A DNA stretch of 64,000 bases from Allantophomopsis cytisporea (Eukaryota; Ascomycota; Leotiomycetes; Phacidiales; Phacidiaceae), in NCBI GenBank assembly GCA_024752435.1, contig CP103023.1, forward strand, positions 434,001-498,000, written 5' to 3'. A program made the translations under genes and the position numbers. Of the stretch, positions 33,892 to 46,104 are shown one piece after another (position 1 is the first letter of the stretch; each line of letters begins with the position of its first letter). The notes under the pieces are model-generated. The model saw only the letters and a program-made list of their open reading frames with translations, did not search any database and had not been told where the DNA came from.

Positions 33892-34219
33892 GTTGCATAC
33901 ACATCACTTCAAATTAAATTGAGAGAATGCGATGTGAAAAGTGAGGAGCTGTGAAGCAAAAGTAATATCAATGATCTTCTCGTTCAAGAAATTGCTCTAG
34001 GAATCGCGAAGCTCCATGAGGCAGAAATAAAGTTCGTAAGGCACTCACGCTAATCAGCTACGCGTGCGACTGATTGCCTGAAGCTCCATCATGTAACCAC
34101 GGCGAACCTCTATTTACGACATCAAGACTATTCGCACATACCTCCAAATTCCGCAACTACCTTCAGTATCTACCGACTACTCGTGTACGAGTTAGAAATC
34201 CGCACAAACAATTGTCACC
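33892..34219. promoter_or_regulatory. divergent promoter URN1 (-) / PRE9 (+)
   Basis: 328 bp between two start codons facing away from each other, so both promoters must share it. No proteasome control element (GGTGGCAAA) seen in either direction. Confidence 0.55.
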
Positions 34220-35143
34220 ATGTCGAGAAGATACGATTCCCGAGTAAGCTTCACATAGCTTCATAGCTTGATTGCAGCAACACTGACGTATAGCTCAGAC
34301 AACCATCTTCTCCCCTGAGGGACGCCTTTACCAAGTCGAATATGCGTTGGAGGCTATTTCTATGGCTGGAACTGCGCTCGGTATTTTAGCAAAGGACGGT
34401 ATTGTGCTGGCTGCAGAGAGGAAGGTTACCAGCAAGCTGTTAGAGCAAGATACATCGGCTGAGAAGCTTTACATCCTCAATGAGTGAGTTGATGCACAGC
34501 CAAAGTCTCCGAGCGCCTAGGCTAATGTGCCTTGTAGCAATATGATCTGTGCAGTAGCTGGTATGACTGCTGATGCCAACATTCTCATCAACTACGCTCG
34601 ACAAGCCGCCCAAAAGTACCTCCTCACCTACAACGAAGACATCCCATGCGAACAGCTTGTCAGAAGATTATGTGATTTGAAGCAAGGCTACACTCAACAC
34701 GGTGGTCTTCGTCCATTCGGTGTATCATTCATTTACGCCGGCTACGATCCCCAGAGACAATTCCAACTCTACCAGAGCAACCCAAGTGGTAATTACGGAG
34801 GATGGAAGGCAACCAGTGTTGGGGCAAATAACGCTAGCGCATCGAGTCTGTTGAAGCAGGATTACAAGGAAGACTGTGACTTGAAGGAGGCTTGTGGTAT
34901 GGCTGTGAAGGTGTTGAGTAAGACCATGGATTCTACGAAGCTCAGTAGCGAGAAGAGTGAGTTTTAATAGAGCCTTATGCGTGGTGTCATGCTAATAGAT
35001 ATCTAGTTGAGTTTGCGACAGTAGGAAAGACGAAGGACGGCAGAATCTACCATCACCTCTGGAGTGCTGATGAGATTACGACTTTATTGAAGGAACATGA
35101 CTTGGCGAAGGACGAGAATGCAGAGGATCGAGCAACTAGCTAG
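34220..35143 (+). CDS. PRE9: 20S proteasome subunit alpha-3 (alpha type 4)
   Basis: Structural alpha-ring subunit of the 20S proteasome. Exons 34220-34243 (only 8 codons), 34299-34483, 34538-34956 and 35007-35143; 254 aa, normal length. The start [20 protein letters not shown] is the alpha-subunit signature, followed by VEYALEAISMAGTALGILAK, KLLEQDTSAEKLYILNDNMI, GMTADANILINYARQAAQKY, RPFGVSFIYAGYDPQ and GNYGGWKATSVGANNASASS. The C-terminal tail is acidic (KDENAEDRATS). Each intron is about 50-55 nt with GT-AG borders and keeps frame. As an alpha subunit it lacks the catalytic Thr. [12 protein letters not shown] is close to the PSMA4/Pre9 branch. Confidence 0.95.
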
Positions 35144-36112
35144 ATGCTGCCAAATGAATGACGACCATTGCCTCACAGGCTTCGGAGGCTTGTAATATTA
35201 GAAATGAAGCGCTTCTTGAAATCAGAAGTACTAAGTATCGCAGCAAGATCTAGGGTGATGATCTGTCCGTATGCGCGAGCACAAGAGCTGAAATTGACCC
35301 CAGATGGCATTGCATGTGACACGTAAATTTTGAAGTAACTTGCAGATTGGAGTGTAACAATAATTACCTAATTCATTTGTTATTTTGAATCATGTGGATG
35401 TTGTGGCTGTCTGGCTCCTTTATGATGTTCTGGAATCGACGTATTAAAACACATCATCCCGGTGTCACATATGCGAAAACCAGCACATCCTTACGTACAG
35501 AAACGTGAATTCTAAATAGAAATAATAAAATTTAAGAATGTCCACACTTCTTTTTTGAGGTTCCTACGGTGACAGATATGCAATAAAGCTACATAAGTAT
35601 CTTAGGAAGGCGCAATATTACACAAGCAGCACGCAATACGGACCGTAAGCCAGGGGATAATTCAGGATGAGGAAGCTTCATACCCCTTCAAGAGGAATTT
35701 CTCCGGAACGTTGGAACGCCTGTGGAGACTGTCGATGGGACGATGAAGTGCCAAGCCTAAAAAATCGATTATTCACAATGACTGCTGCGAAATATATAGA
35801 CGGAGCTGGCAATGGTGGATGCCGGCGAGGAACACAGCAAGCATCCTCTCCGCAGGGTAGGTACATTGTTCTCCTATTCTCACATTTCAACGACCAAAAA
35901 CAAAGATGACCCGCCATTTCCTTCCTGCTTGAGAACCTCTAGTGTGAACAATGAAAGCTTCTGGCATTTTCTACGTACCTTTCGACAGTGTCAAGGATAT
36001 TGGAGGTTCATTTAAGCAGCGTTTGGCAGATCGATCGAAAGTAGTGCCCGTCCTCGCTTGAGCAGAACCATGAAAATGACTCGCTCGATGCCGGCGATAT
36101 TCACTCCTCAAA
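35144..36112. other. intergenic: PRE9 3' UTR and DUG2 promoter
   Basis: 970 bp. Two overlapping 79-80-codon ORFs on opposite strands near 35667-35917 are open but show no family signal. The right end should hold the DUG2 promoter. Confidence 0.55.
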
Positions 36113-38997
36113 ATGACTTCGATATCAGCGCGTAGGGCGCAAGTATCTGAAAAGACACCAGCTGAACAGCTCCAAGCAGATACTCCCACAGACTTCTTAC
36201 AAGATGTGACCGACAGAACTGCGAGCGATGGCGAAAGCGGCAAACCTACTGGGAAAACACCAACGAGCCTCCATCGATTGGAGCACGATAGCTCAATTTT
36301 GACCTTGGCTGTCGGAGATCAATACATATTTGCTGGTACACAAGAGGGCGAGATATTGGCCTGGTCGTTGACCACTTTCGAGCTTGTCAAGAATGTCCAA
36401 GCACATAAACGCGCGGTTTTATGCCTCTTTCTTTCACAAGATAGGAAGCTTCTCTTCTCAAGCGGTGGCGATGCAATTGTGAATGTCTGGAACTCGTCCA
36501 CCCTGAAACGTGTTTACGAAATCTACTCCACCTACGATGTGGGCGATGTCTTTAGTGTGGCGTATTCCACCCAGTACCAGACAGTGTATCTCGGTGCACA
36601 AAACACGAGCATACAATGGTGCTCTTTAAAGGACACCCACCATAGACCGGTACCGAATAGTGAGAGACATCCAGACAAGAGAAACCATAGATTTTTCGAC
36701 TCTGTGGCTGCAGGAGGAACTTCGACACCACGTCCGGAGCCAACAGGTCGGTTGGCTTTGTTACCACGCGAGGGGGAGAAGCTCGAGATCGATAAAGCTG
36801 ATATGAGGCAATACGCACATTTTGGGTATGTCTATTGTATGCTGCTGGTCCGAGGCAATACAAAGCTGGTGGATCCTGAGGACGACTTGCTCATTTCCGG
36901 TGGCGGAGATGGCACTGTAAAGATCTGGTCGCTCGACAACCAGGACGAGGGCATTCACGAACTTTATTGTCTTGGGGAGGACAACGCGGAATCGGTACTC
37001 TCTCTAGCTTTGGATGGGTCTTTTCTCTACAGCGGTAAATCAGAAGGGGTTATTGAATTATGGGATCTTGATACGAAGCAGAAACTTCGTGTTATCAAGG
37101 CACACAAGAGTGATATCATGACGATACAGATGGGGCTAGGATTTTTGTGGACAGCTGGGGCTACAGGATTTGCTAGAGTGAGCATTAAATCGATCCTCCA
37201 TCATTTGAGGAGAGCTAATTTTGAGCCTACCAGAAATATACCACGGTGCAATATGGCAAATACGAGAATTCAGCAACACAAAAATACCAGTGTGCTAGTA
37301 GATGGCAGGCCCACAACGGGAGAATCCTTGCCTCTGCTATCGCTTCCCACAATGACCAGCAGATGTACATCACTGGAGCCAACGACAATTCCGTCTCAAT
37401 CTGGGACATTAATGACTGCAAGCCAACCACCAACGACACCGTGAAAGCACAAGAAGATCAGATTTTCAAATGTCTTCAGGATTTTGTCGCGTATAAGACT
37501 ATCTCTTCCAGACCTGATCATGCCGAGGATTGTCGACGAGGCGCTACTTTTCTTCGAACACTCTTCAAGAAACATGGCGCAGAGACGGAAATGCTCACCA
37601 GCGATAATCATCATAATCCAGTCGTTTTTGCTAAGTTCAAGGGAAACCCTGCAACTTCGGCTACACGAAAGAAGATCCTATTCTATGGTCACTACGATGT
37701 TGTGGCGGCTGATAACAAGTCTGGCAAGTGGATCATTGATCCTTTCAAGATGGAGGGAAAGAATGGATATGTCTATGGACGAGGTGTTTCTGATAACAAA
37801 GGTCCAATCGTAGCTGCGCTCTTTGGTGTCTTGGATCTTGTACACAACAAGCATTTAGACTCAGATGTCATTTTCCTAATTGAGGGTGAGGAAGAGTCAG
37901 GTTCCCGAGGATTCAAGGAAGCTGTGCTTCGTCATAAGGAACTGATAGGAGATATCGACTACATTCTCTTGGCGAACAGTTATTGGCTTGATGATGAAGT
38001 TCCATGTCTGACATATGGCCTCAGAGGTGTACTTCATGCCACAATCACAGTGGACAGTAACCATCCTGATGTTCATAGTGGTGTGGATGGCAGTCAAATG
38101 ATGGATGAGCCGTTGTTTGATCTTACTACAACAATATCGAAGTTGAAGGGACGTCACAATCGTGTTCAAATCCCTGGCTTCTATGACAATATACTCCCAC
38201 TCACAGCCGCCGAAGAGGCCCTGTACGATGATATCACGGAAACTCTGATTCGACGTAATCCTGATGTTGGACCTGCCAACACTCTCAAGGCTTCCTTGAT
38301 GGCAAGATGGCGTGAGCCCAATTTGACTGTTCATCGCTACAAGGTTTCAGGCCCAGATGGGTCCTTGGTATCAAGCCATGCAAGTGCAGCAATCTCGATT
38401 CGTTTGGTGCCAAACCAAGAGGTAGACGAAATCATCAAGTCTCTGACTGCTTTCCTCCAGAATTCTTTCGCTACTCTTGATACACACAACCATCTTTCTA
38501 TCACAATCGACAACCAAGCAGATCCATGGCTCGGTGATCCCAACAATGAGATCTTTCAGACATTAGAAGAAGCAATAATGGAGGTTTGGGGGCCAATTGG
38601 CGAGACGCGTCGTGCTTCTGTTCCAGGACCAAAACAAGCACTCCGCAAGCTCACCAATGGAGTCCCAAGCCCATCATTGAAACCTACACCCGCTACAACC
38701 TCGACTCTTACACATGGAAGCGACCATACATCAATTGCCGCGAATCCGCTGGAGGAAACGAATGATATGCCAAGGGACAGTCCCAAGAGAGGTCGCAAGC
38801 CCCTTTATATCCGTGAAGGCGGTTCAATCCCCAGTATTAGATTCCTAGAGAAGGCGTTCAATGCGCCTGCGGCGCACTTGCCCTGCGGTCAAGCAAGTGA
38901 CAGTGCTCACTTGGACAATGAAAGACTACGATTAAGCAATCTTTACAAGAGCAGGGAGATTTTTAGTAAGGTGTTCAGGGAATTACCCAAGAGGTAG
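36113..38997 (+). CDS. DUG2: glutathione-degrading peptidase Dug2 (WD40 + M20 metallopeptidase)
   Basis: Dug2 works with Dug1 and Dug3 in the cytosolic gamma-glutamyl transferase-independent route of glutathione breakdown. Exons 36113-37177 and 37234-38997 (56-nt intron, phase 0); 942 aa. The N-terminal about 430 residues are WD40 repeats (GGDAIVNVWN, SGGGDGTVKIWSLDNQ, SGKSEGVIELWDLDTKQKL, TGANDNSVSIWDIND). The rest is an M20 peptidase with GHYDVVAADN around residue 508 (zinc His and Asp), GYVYGRGVSDNKGP (bridging Asp), IEGEEESGSRG (catalytic and zinc Glu) and ASDSAHLDNERL (final His), plus the dimer-domain segment LMARWREPNLTVH. A Ser/Thr/Pro-rich insertion (TPATTSTLTHGSDHT) of about 60 residues sits before REGGSIPSIRFLEKAF. 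The fusion is normal for Dug2. It converges on MPH1. Confidence 0.93.
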
Positions 38998-39887
38998 TAT
39001 GGTGCTTGTTTAGTTATTCTGCATAGCATTCTTTGAGGCGTTGCTTTTTTGAGGATGTTGATACTCATGGGGAGTTAGCTGGATGATGGTGTTAAGAGAA
39101 CTACTTTGAGATCAAAAAGGTTGCATTTCGGGGTGCTTCAATTGTTTTAGGTGTAATATCATTATTTATCTTCGAAAAGTTGTATATGAATATGTGATGC
39201 TAGTGTTGTGATATCTTGAAGAAGATCGTGTATTATGCTGTAGGTGGTTATGTCTCCTTGCCTATTCCATGATGTACCAGCGCATTCAACTCTGTGAGCA
39301 ACACTAAACACTTTCTAGCCTTCCAAAAGGCATTCGCGTGTTGGGAGCCGTACAATTGGTTGGAAGCTTGCAATTATACAGAGTCGTAGAGTTATCAAGA
39401 GCCATGGAATATCATTTTCAAACATATACAAATACAGACGATATCGATGCCATCACAGCTAGCAAGTGCAGAGCCTTAAGCGATACTATCCTTCAATTCC
39501 TCATCAGCGGCAATAACCGGTCTACTTCTCACTGTTAATCATGACAGATATATCTGAGGAGTTGCGCAGTGGTGGCAGCATTTTTGTAGTCGATATCTTC
39601 GGAGATGGATGGAAATATCGATAGGAATGCTTTTGCTATAACGCAGGACAGCATGTTGGGATAGCAAGTTGACGAACGTTTGGATATGAGAGTCAGGATG
39701 CCAAATTCTGTAGAAAGCTTTAATATCGACCCCTAAAAGTGCTCACTACGGTTCCATAACCTGGCTATCTATGTACGTAACATCACCCGCATGAGAGACC
39801 AACAACGCCATTTGAAACATCATTATTCAAAGCCCATAGCCCAACAAATGAGCATATCATCTTCATACTCACAAGTGTTCAAATACA
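38998..39887. other. convergent intergenic region DUG2/MPH1
   Basis: 890 bp between two stop codons. A 66-codon + ORF (39338-39538) is the only open stretch and is not recognised. Presumed 3' UTRs. Confidence 0.55.
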
Positions 39888-42800
39888 TTATTCATCACTA
39901 TCATCCTCAACAATCCTTCTCCGTTTGGCTCTGACATTGTTGACTGGCTCTAGCTCTGGCTCTTGTTCCCGTCGAGCTTGCTTAACGCCTTTCTTCTCAG
40001 CCGCAGAGACTTTACGACTACTAAGCAGATCGTTTATGTCAGGCATATCTTCATCGTCCATGTTTGAATCCTGCGTTGCTGTAAACTGTGTGGGTTCAAA
40101 GAATGGCTGAGTATGTGGGCGTGACCTTCGTGGTGGTGATGATGATCGATGTTGAGTAGCGTTTCCGTACACATCCTCGTCATCGCCAACCACGAAGTCA
40201 GAAAGGTCTCCATCTAAGTCTTGATCTTCATCTTCACTTTCCGTTCCCGACACTGCAACTTGCGTAAGAGCGAACGCTCGAGGTTTCTTTACTGGGTTTT
40301 TTTTGGGTGCAGGGTTGCTCCTAGAAGCAATTTTGGATTTTGACTTGGATGTTCTCTTCGGTGGCGAAGATGGCTCAGAATCTGTCGGTGAAGCATCATT
40401 CCCGTCATTGTTATCAGACGATATGATACGTGGAGACGTCTGATTAATCTCTATCGGACCCTGCTCCTTGTATAATTCGCTCCACCTGTCAACTTTCGAT
40501 TCTGTCATATCGTGCATTGCGTTGACCATCCCCACAAGTCCCTTAGTCCTACGGCCATGTGAAACCCGTTTTGTAGGTCTAAAACTTCGTTGATGATCAG
40601 CGTGTAGGCTCAAATCGGGCAAGCTCACTTCCTCAACATTCTCGCCAGGAATGTTCAGGTAACGCTGTTCAAGCTCCATACCTTCTTTTGAGCTGAGCAA
40701 AACATCTTCAAGAGCAGGTATAGATAAACGCTCCTCTTCCGCCAGCTCGTCAACCCTCTCTACCTCTTTAGCCCCTGCTGCAGATGTTGAGCCTTTTCCA
40801 AGTTTAGAGGCTTTTTGAAACCCTGCTACAATGCCATCTGGCATATGGAACTTCTTCGGTGGCCGCTTCTTGCCTTTGGTGGGAAAGCGTCTTGGTTCAG
40901 GCAATGACGAATCTATCTGGTTCTCCACAGGAATCTCAACGTGTCTCTTGTCAACAACTGGTACGATCTCCCGGGGAACAATTCGTGTTGAGAGATCAGT
41001 TCGGAAGGCAAAGCGTTCTCCAGAGGTGATCATCTTCTGCATCTTTTCATAGTTATCAAGAGAGGTTGCCCAGGCTCTCTCCTCCTTCCCTCTCATAAGT
41101 GTTAGGACGACCTTCCCAGCTCTTTTTCTACCAGTACGTCCGATTCGTTGCAGCATGCGAATAGGGGAACTCGATGCATCATAGCAAACAATCAGGTCTA
41201 CTTGACCGATGTCTAATCCTTCTTCGCCGATGGAGGTTGCAACAATGACATTAAAAACTCCAGTCTTGAATTTGTCGATGGTGTCCATCTGCTTCTGTTG
41301 GTTCATACCCTGTGACCGTTTTGAATCTGCTTGTCCCACAAACACGGATGCCCGAATCATTGGTCCATGCTTGTTTAGAACTCTGACAATTTCTTCAGCG
41401 CTGTCGCGGAACTCTGCAAAGACGATGACACGAGTTCCTGATGGTGGAGCATTATCAGGTCCTCGGCCGTCGCCAGCATCCAAGAAATGGTTCAAGATGG
41501 TATCGCATAAATAAATGAGCTTTGGATGACCAACAAAGCCATCTTTGTTAATCCATACTCTAATCAAATCCATCATCTTCCTGAAATGATCGCTATCGTT
41601 TACCTGCTTTCGGTATTTACCCGCTTTACTACCCTGCTCCTCAACACCATTGCGAAATTCCCTTACTGTCTCGTAAAAACATCCAATCCCATGGAAATTT
41701 AATAGCTTGACACCATGAGCAAGACTTGCAAGGAGACTGAAGAGTGCCTTCATCATGCCCTTCACGCCTTGATTTGCGTTTCTCCCCGCATCAGATGTAA
41801 ACCAGCTCCTTTGAGCTTTGACAACTCCAAATGTGCTCAAAGCCATCGGATCTTTGTTGAAATATGTGTTCTGAGCAGCCACCTTATCGATAAGTGGCTG
41901 TAAAGACTTGGAATATAAGTCTTGGATTCTCACCATCTCTTCCGAAGGATCAAGTAGGATCTTGTCAACCTGAGTATGGTGTGAAAACGGCTTAATGTCA
42001 ATTGAGTCCTCAGTTCTGATTTCTACTTGAGATATCTCTAAATTATCGATGACGTCCTGTACGGCTTCTACTGAGGAACCCGGAGTCGCTGTCAAAGCCA
42101 ACACGCGGAAGCTTGTGCTGAAACGCCGTAGAAACTCAACTACCTTGACGTATGAATAGTTACCTGAAGCTCTATGTGCCTCGTCGACTACTAGCAGAAC
42201 AATTTTCTTTGGGTCAGCAATACCAGAACGAAGATCGTTGTCGAGTGTCTGTGGGGTCATGAAGAAAACGCGCTTGTCAACCCATTCTTCAGCTCGAAGC
42301 GCTGGACTGATTTCACCGGTAAGCATCGTTGTCGTTGACCTAGGTATACCGACAATGTTAAAACACGCCTCAATTTGTTGGGCTACAAGGGGCTTTGTAG
42401 GAGCCATAAAGACTATCTTGGCGTCCTTAGTCCAGCGGAAGTAATTGAGCATGATGGTAGCAGCGATAAACGTCTTTCCGAGACCAGTTGGCAATGCCAC
42501 AAGTAGATTGTTGAATAGACCATTCTTGACAATGCTATATTGATAATCACGAATGGTTCCTATGTTGGTAGGATACACCCAAGTCTTGAGTGCCTCGAGG
42601 TCCAGAGCGTGATGTGTAGGGTGCTCTGGAGGTTGGTCGACGCGATAATTTCGTACCTTGTTAACTTGTGATGCTGGCACGGCAGCTTGTGAAGCACGAC
42701 CTCCAAATAGAGTTGTTTGTTTGAGCCCGTTAAGTGGTGCCATAGACTTTTGAGAAGTGTTGCGTGAGTTGAATGCGGGAGATGAGGAGAATGCATCTGA

Positions 42801-43946
42801 AGGAAGATCGGCAAGCTCTTTTTCAATATCCACAGAAATACTTGACCTTGTGGGATGGTGCACAGGGTTAAAGTCGTCGTCCTCCTCCTCTTCGTCTCCG
42901 GATGATAACAAAATGATATTCTCATCAGCATCCAGGGAACCCTGCGTCTTCGAGAGTGAAGCCATAGGCATTTGCTTCCTACTATCTTTGGCAGCTGCAG
43001 GTTTTCTTATGGGATGGGGCGCAGGGTCAAAGCCATCTTCCTCCTCTTCGTCTCCAGATGATAACAAATTAGTGTTCTCACCAGCATCCATAGGACCCTG
43101 CGCCTTCGAGGGTGGAGCCATAGGCATTTGCTTTCTAGTATCTTTGAGAGCTGCAGGTTTCGGACGGTTCGGAGGGACGAAGAAATCTTTCAATGTCTAT
43201 ACATTCCTTAGTATTAAGTTTGTTGTTTTGAGTATCGGCCTTCACAGAATTGGCCATGCAGCAATGATGAACGCGAAGATACGTGACGTAAATGACTCCC
43301 GTCATCCAAGTTTGATTTGTCCAGAAAAATGAAGAATAGCGGATACCTTATAACGTATAGATAAATACGTTTCTAAAAGCTCTCATATATGCATGCAGCG
43401 CCACCCTGCTTATTGCTTTATGGACAAAAAGAAGTCGAAATTGCGATGAAGTTTGGATTTCATTGTAGTTTCGAGCTCCCAAACAAAGCGTCGGAGTTCA
43501 TATGGCTCAAAGAAAAGAGATAAGATCTGTCTTACCGGCGTCTTCTTCTGGGGCTGAGGATGATCGAGTTTCTTTGGCATTTTCCAAATAGGTCCTCTAG
43601 CACGGTAGGCCGGGCTGGAAGAAGGCTCTTCGAGCTGTGTGCCATAGACGACTTGTGTTGGAAAATGGGTGGCGTCTCTAGGAATATGGATTCTATGTTT
43701 GGACTTCTTCTTCTCTGCGGAGTCGTCATCTGCAGCGTGGCGGACTTCAGAACCTCTGACTCCCAGAGCTGTCGTTTCTCGTCGAGATCTTTGGTTGGCT
43801 AGCCCGCCATCCTCGTCATAACCTTCACCATCGTTCCAGGATGAACTTTCGTGGGGCTCCGGCAGTGACTGAGATATTTGAGTAAGGGCATGCTCAAGAT
43901 CTTCATCATCAGGCAGGTCACCATAGTCTTCTTCGTCGCTCGACAT
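39888..43946 (-). CDS. MPH1: ATP-dependent DNA helicase Mph1 (FANCM family)
   Basis: 3'-5' DNA helicase of the FANCM/Hef family that remodels D-loops and stalled forks in recombination repair. Exons 43946-43536 (137 codons) and 43196-39888; the intron is 339 nt, long for this genome; 1239 aa. The start MSSDEEDYGDLPDDEDLEHA is acidic. The join gives KKTP-TLKDFFVPPNRPKP. Residues about 150-254 are two tandem copies of a 52-53 aa unit. The helicase core has ALPTGLGKTFIAATIMLNYF (motif I, about residue 372), VVDEAHRASGNYSY (DEAH), LALTATPGSS, VIVFAEFRDSAEEIVRVL, ATSIGEEGLDIGQVDLIVCY and QRIGRTGRKRAGKVVLTLMR. The C-terminal 450 residues are low-complexity and contain further Asp/Ser clusters. An upstream in-frame ATG at 44066 is open but lacks family likeness. 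Confidence 0.94.
42846..43160 (-). repeat. tandem duplication inside MPH1 (two copies of about 156-159 bp)
   Basis: Copy 1 (43160-43005) and copy 2 (43004-42846) encode units that both read KPAA-K-D-RKQMPMA, SK-QG, and then LLSSGDEEEED. The DNA of the copies is also very similar, so the event looks fairly recent. Each copy ends in an acidic stretch directly after Ile/Leu residues, a SUMO-interaction-like pattern. Confidence 0.9.
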
Positions 43947-45176
43947 GACGGTAGAAGACCATGCTCGTATGGTCTTGAGTGTTCTGTTTCTTAAAGCACG
44001 CTGTTTGTTGCCAAAGAGCCACCAACGCGTTGGTCTGGCAGTCGAGTGACGCGACGTGATTACCACACGACCTCGCGCTCATGTGACCTAAATTGATTGA
44101 GCGGCCGCAGGTATGTACCGGCTCTACGTCGCGAATTCTCCACAACTCATGCTGAAACATCAGTGTTCTCCATAATTATTAGTCACGGCAATCTAGCTTA
44201 CATGGAGTGGAACGTCCATAATCCCAGAAAGGTGACGGGTTAATTTGCCGGCGACTCGGCGAGGTCTTCTTCTCCTCAAATCTTGGGCGAATGTTAGTTA
44301 GGTGATCGTCACCTCTCAAACAACGCACAGGGTGTCCAAACTAAATTTGGGGTTTGGAATTGAGATATTCGCCCTGCCTGTCACCCAAACGTAGCAATTC
44401 AGCGTTCTGAGCGAATAGCCCTGCACTGCCCTGAGATAGAGTCTCTGATCTTAATAAGCTGCACTAAAGGGGCCACTCCCTCTCCAACCGTCATTGGTGC
44501 GTTGGCTTCTTGGAGATCAGCTGGAGCGCTTCAAACTTTGCGGCTCTTACTCTTTGACTACCAGGAACGGAGTGCGGAGCCTGAGATTGGTTCCAACGTG
44601 GTTGGGATCCTTTCCGTGAGGGTCAACGGTGGATCTAAAATTTCTCTGGTATGGCTCTTCTGTATTGATCAGTCAGGCACCAAGAATTCAAAATCGAAAT
44701 CACAATGAAGAACCGACTTGACTACAGCCAAGTTCCACGGTGTATGATGAATTATTATGTCTAGCTGATGCTCTTATACGTCATGAAGCACATAACTCGT
44801 TGAGCACTTTGACCTCTGGGGTTAAGCCAGCACGGGTACGAGGCATGGCGCTGTAATTCTGAGTTAAGTGACTTTGTCTCGAGGATCTTCATTCGAAAAC
44901 CCTGACCATCAATGCGGTCCGAGGAAGGTCGTAGCAACGTAGCAATACAGTAGTGAACACAGCCGTGCTTCTCATATTAGAGCGATCCTACAGGGATTAA
45001 ATGATGAGATCTTTGTCTCCACAGGAATTATTCGATATATAGCCGTTCCGCATCCCCTCAAAATTGAGATATACTATTATCGCTTCAGCTCATCATCGTC
45101 ATCGATCTGTTCAACAACTACTACAATCTGCTACACTATTCGAAGTCTTTCCCACATATTTTTACACACCATCAAC
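43947..45176. other. divergent upstream region MPH1 (-) / GPI-protein gene (+)
   Basis: 1.23 kb. No protein-like ORF (a 68-codon + ORF at 44502 is unremarkable). The right end is the promoter of the surface-protein gene and includes a TATA-like element. Confidence 0.55.
45034..45041 (+). promoter_or_regulatory. TATA-like element GATATATA
   Basis: About 140 bp before the ATG of the GPI-anchored protein gene and followed by a C/T-rich leader. Position and sequence fit a TATA box; function is inferred. Confidence 0.4.
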
Positions 45177-45767
45177 ATGCATTTCTCCAAGATCATCACC
45201 CCAGGTCTTATGGCAGTCGCTGCTGTCAACGCACAAACCATTGATGTCGGTGCCGCTGCCACTGCAGTCGTTAGCGGAGCCGATTCCATTGTATCAGGTG
45301 CCACCAGTGATGCCTCCAGTATCCTCGCCGCTGCTACAACCGCAGTAGGCAGTGTTGCCTCTGCTGCCACCAGCGAGGCCAGCAAGATCCTTACCGACGC
45401 CAGCAGCTTGACGGGCTCCCTCGGTAGTGCCCTTGCTGCCGCCACATCAGCAGTGACGGGAGTATCAAACCCAACCGTACAGTGTGCTGCAAACTGCATG
45501 AACGGTGAGGGAACCAAGTCTGCAAACTCGGTGTACGAGAACTGTCTTGAGACCTGTATCTCATCTGCCGGTGCCACTGCCACTGCCACCACAACTGGAA
45601 CTGGAACTGGTTCCATTGCAGCTTCAACAACTGGTACCTCGGGCTCATCTGCCTCCTCAACTGGATCAGCCACTGCCAGCAGCTCATCGGGCGCTGCTGA
45701 TAATGTCCGCGTCGGCGCCTCAGCACTTGGACTCATTGGTGCTTTCCTTGGTGCCCTTGTTTTGTAG
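45177..45767 (+). CDS. small Ala/Ser/Thr-rich GPI-anchored surface protein with twin CX3C motif
   Basis: Intron-free, 196 aa. MHFSKIITPGLMAVAAVNAQ is a signal peptide, cleaved near Ala19. Residues 25-95 are an Ala/Ser-rich, helix-prone repeat zone with ATSDASSILAAATTAV and ATSEASKILTDASS as visible units. Then come four cysteines, C103, C107, C123 and C127, as CX3C-X15-CX3C (CAANC...CLETC). A Ser/Thr/Gly stretch likely to be O-glycosylated follows, and the end (SSSSGAADN then ALGLIGAFLGALVL) fits a GPI-attachment signal with a hydrophobic tail. Expected at the plasma membrane or in the cell wall. I do not know a named family. The Ala/Ser-rich zone resembles the start of the nearby calnexin in composition. 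Confidence 0.82.
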   Translation: MHFSKIITPGLMAVAAVNAQTIDVGAAATAVVSGADSIVSGATSDASSILAAATTAVGSVASAATSEASKILTDASSLTGSLGSALAAATSAVTGVSNPTVQCAANCMNGEGTKSANSVYENCLETCISSAGATATATTTGTGTGSIAASTTGTSGSSASSTGSATASSSSGAADNVRVGASALGLIGAFLGALVL

Positions 45768-46104
45768 ATGGTGGATATGGATCAAAAAAACAAAACCTGA
45801 CGGGCAGGGTGTCGCATATGGGCCTGGCTGGATATTGTCCTAACCCTGACGAAATAACGATGATAACGATTTCTTTGTATCCTTCTTCGAATAATATGAA
45901 CTATAGAGATTTACCCTCGAGTGTCTTCCAAGTGCGCAATGCCCATAACTTGATGCTTTCATTGACCTTGGCCGATAATACTGATCCTTGGAAGCCGTAG
46001 CTTCTCCATTTCAACTGTCACCCAGAAGACATCATATGGACTGGAGTTGCAATTAGTAACAAAATCTACATATCGGAGGGTCATCGTGACATACCAATCG
46101 CACT
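45768..46104. other. 3' region of the GPI-protein gene
   Basis: About 340 bp with no gene. It separates the surface-protein gene from the MDE1 relic on the other strand and presumably holds the 3' UTR. Confidence 0.5.

Noticed and set aside
43410..44066. Upstream extension of MPH1 to ATG 44066 and unspliced reading to 43410
   Set aside because: The extra 40 residues lack the acidic Mph1 start, and reading on past 43536 ignores a good GTAAGA donor whose splicing restores the family sequence TLKDFFVPP.
45131..45736. 201-codon minus ORF
   Set aside because: Antisense to the Ala/Ser/Thr-rich surface protein; its Ala/Val-rich text is a mirror of GCC/ACT repeats.
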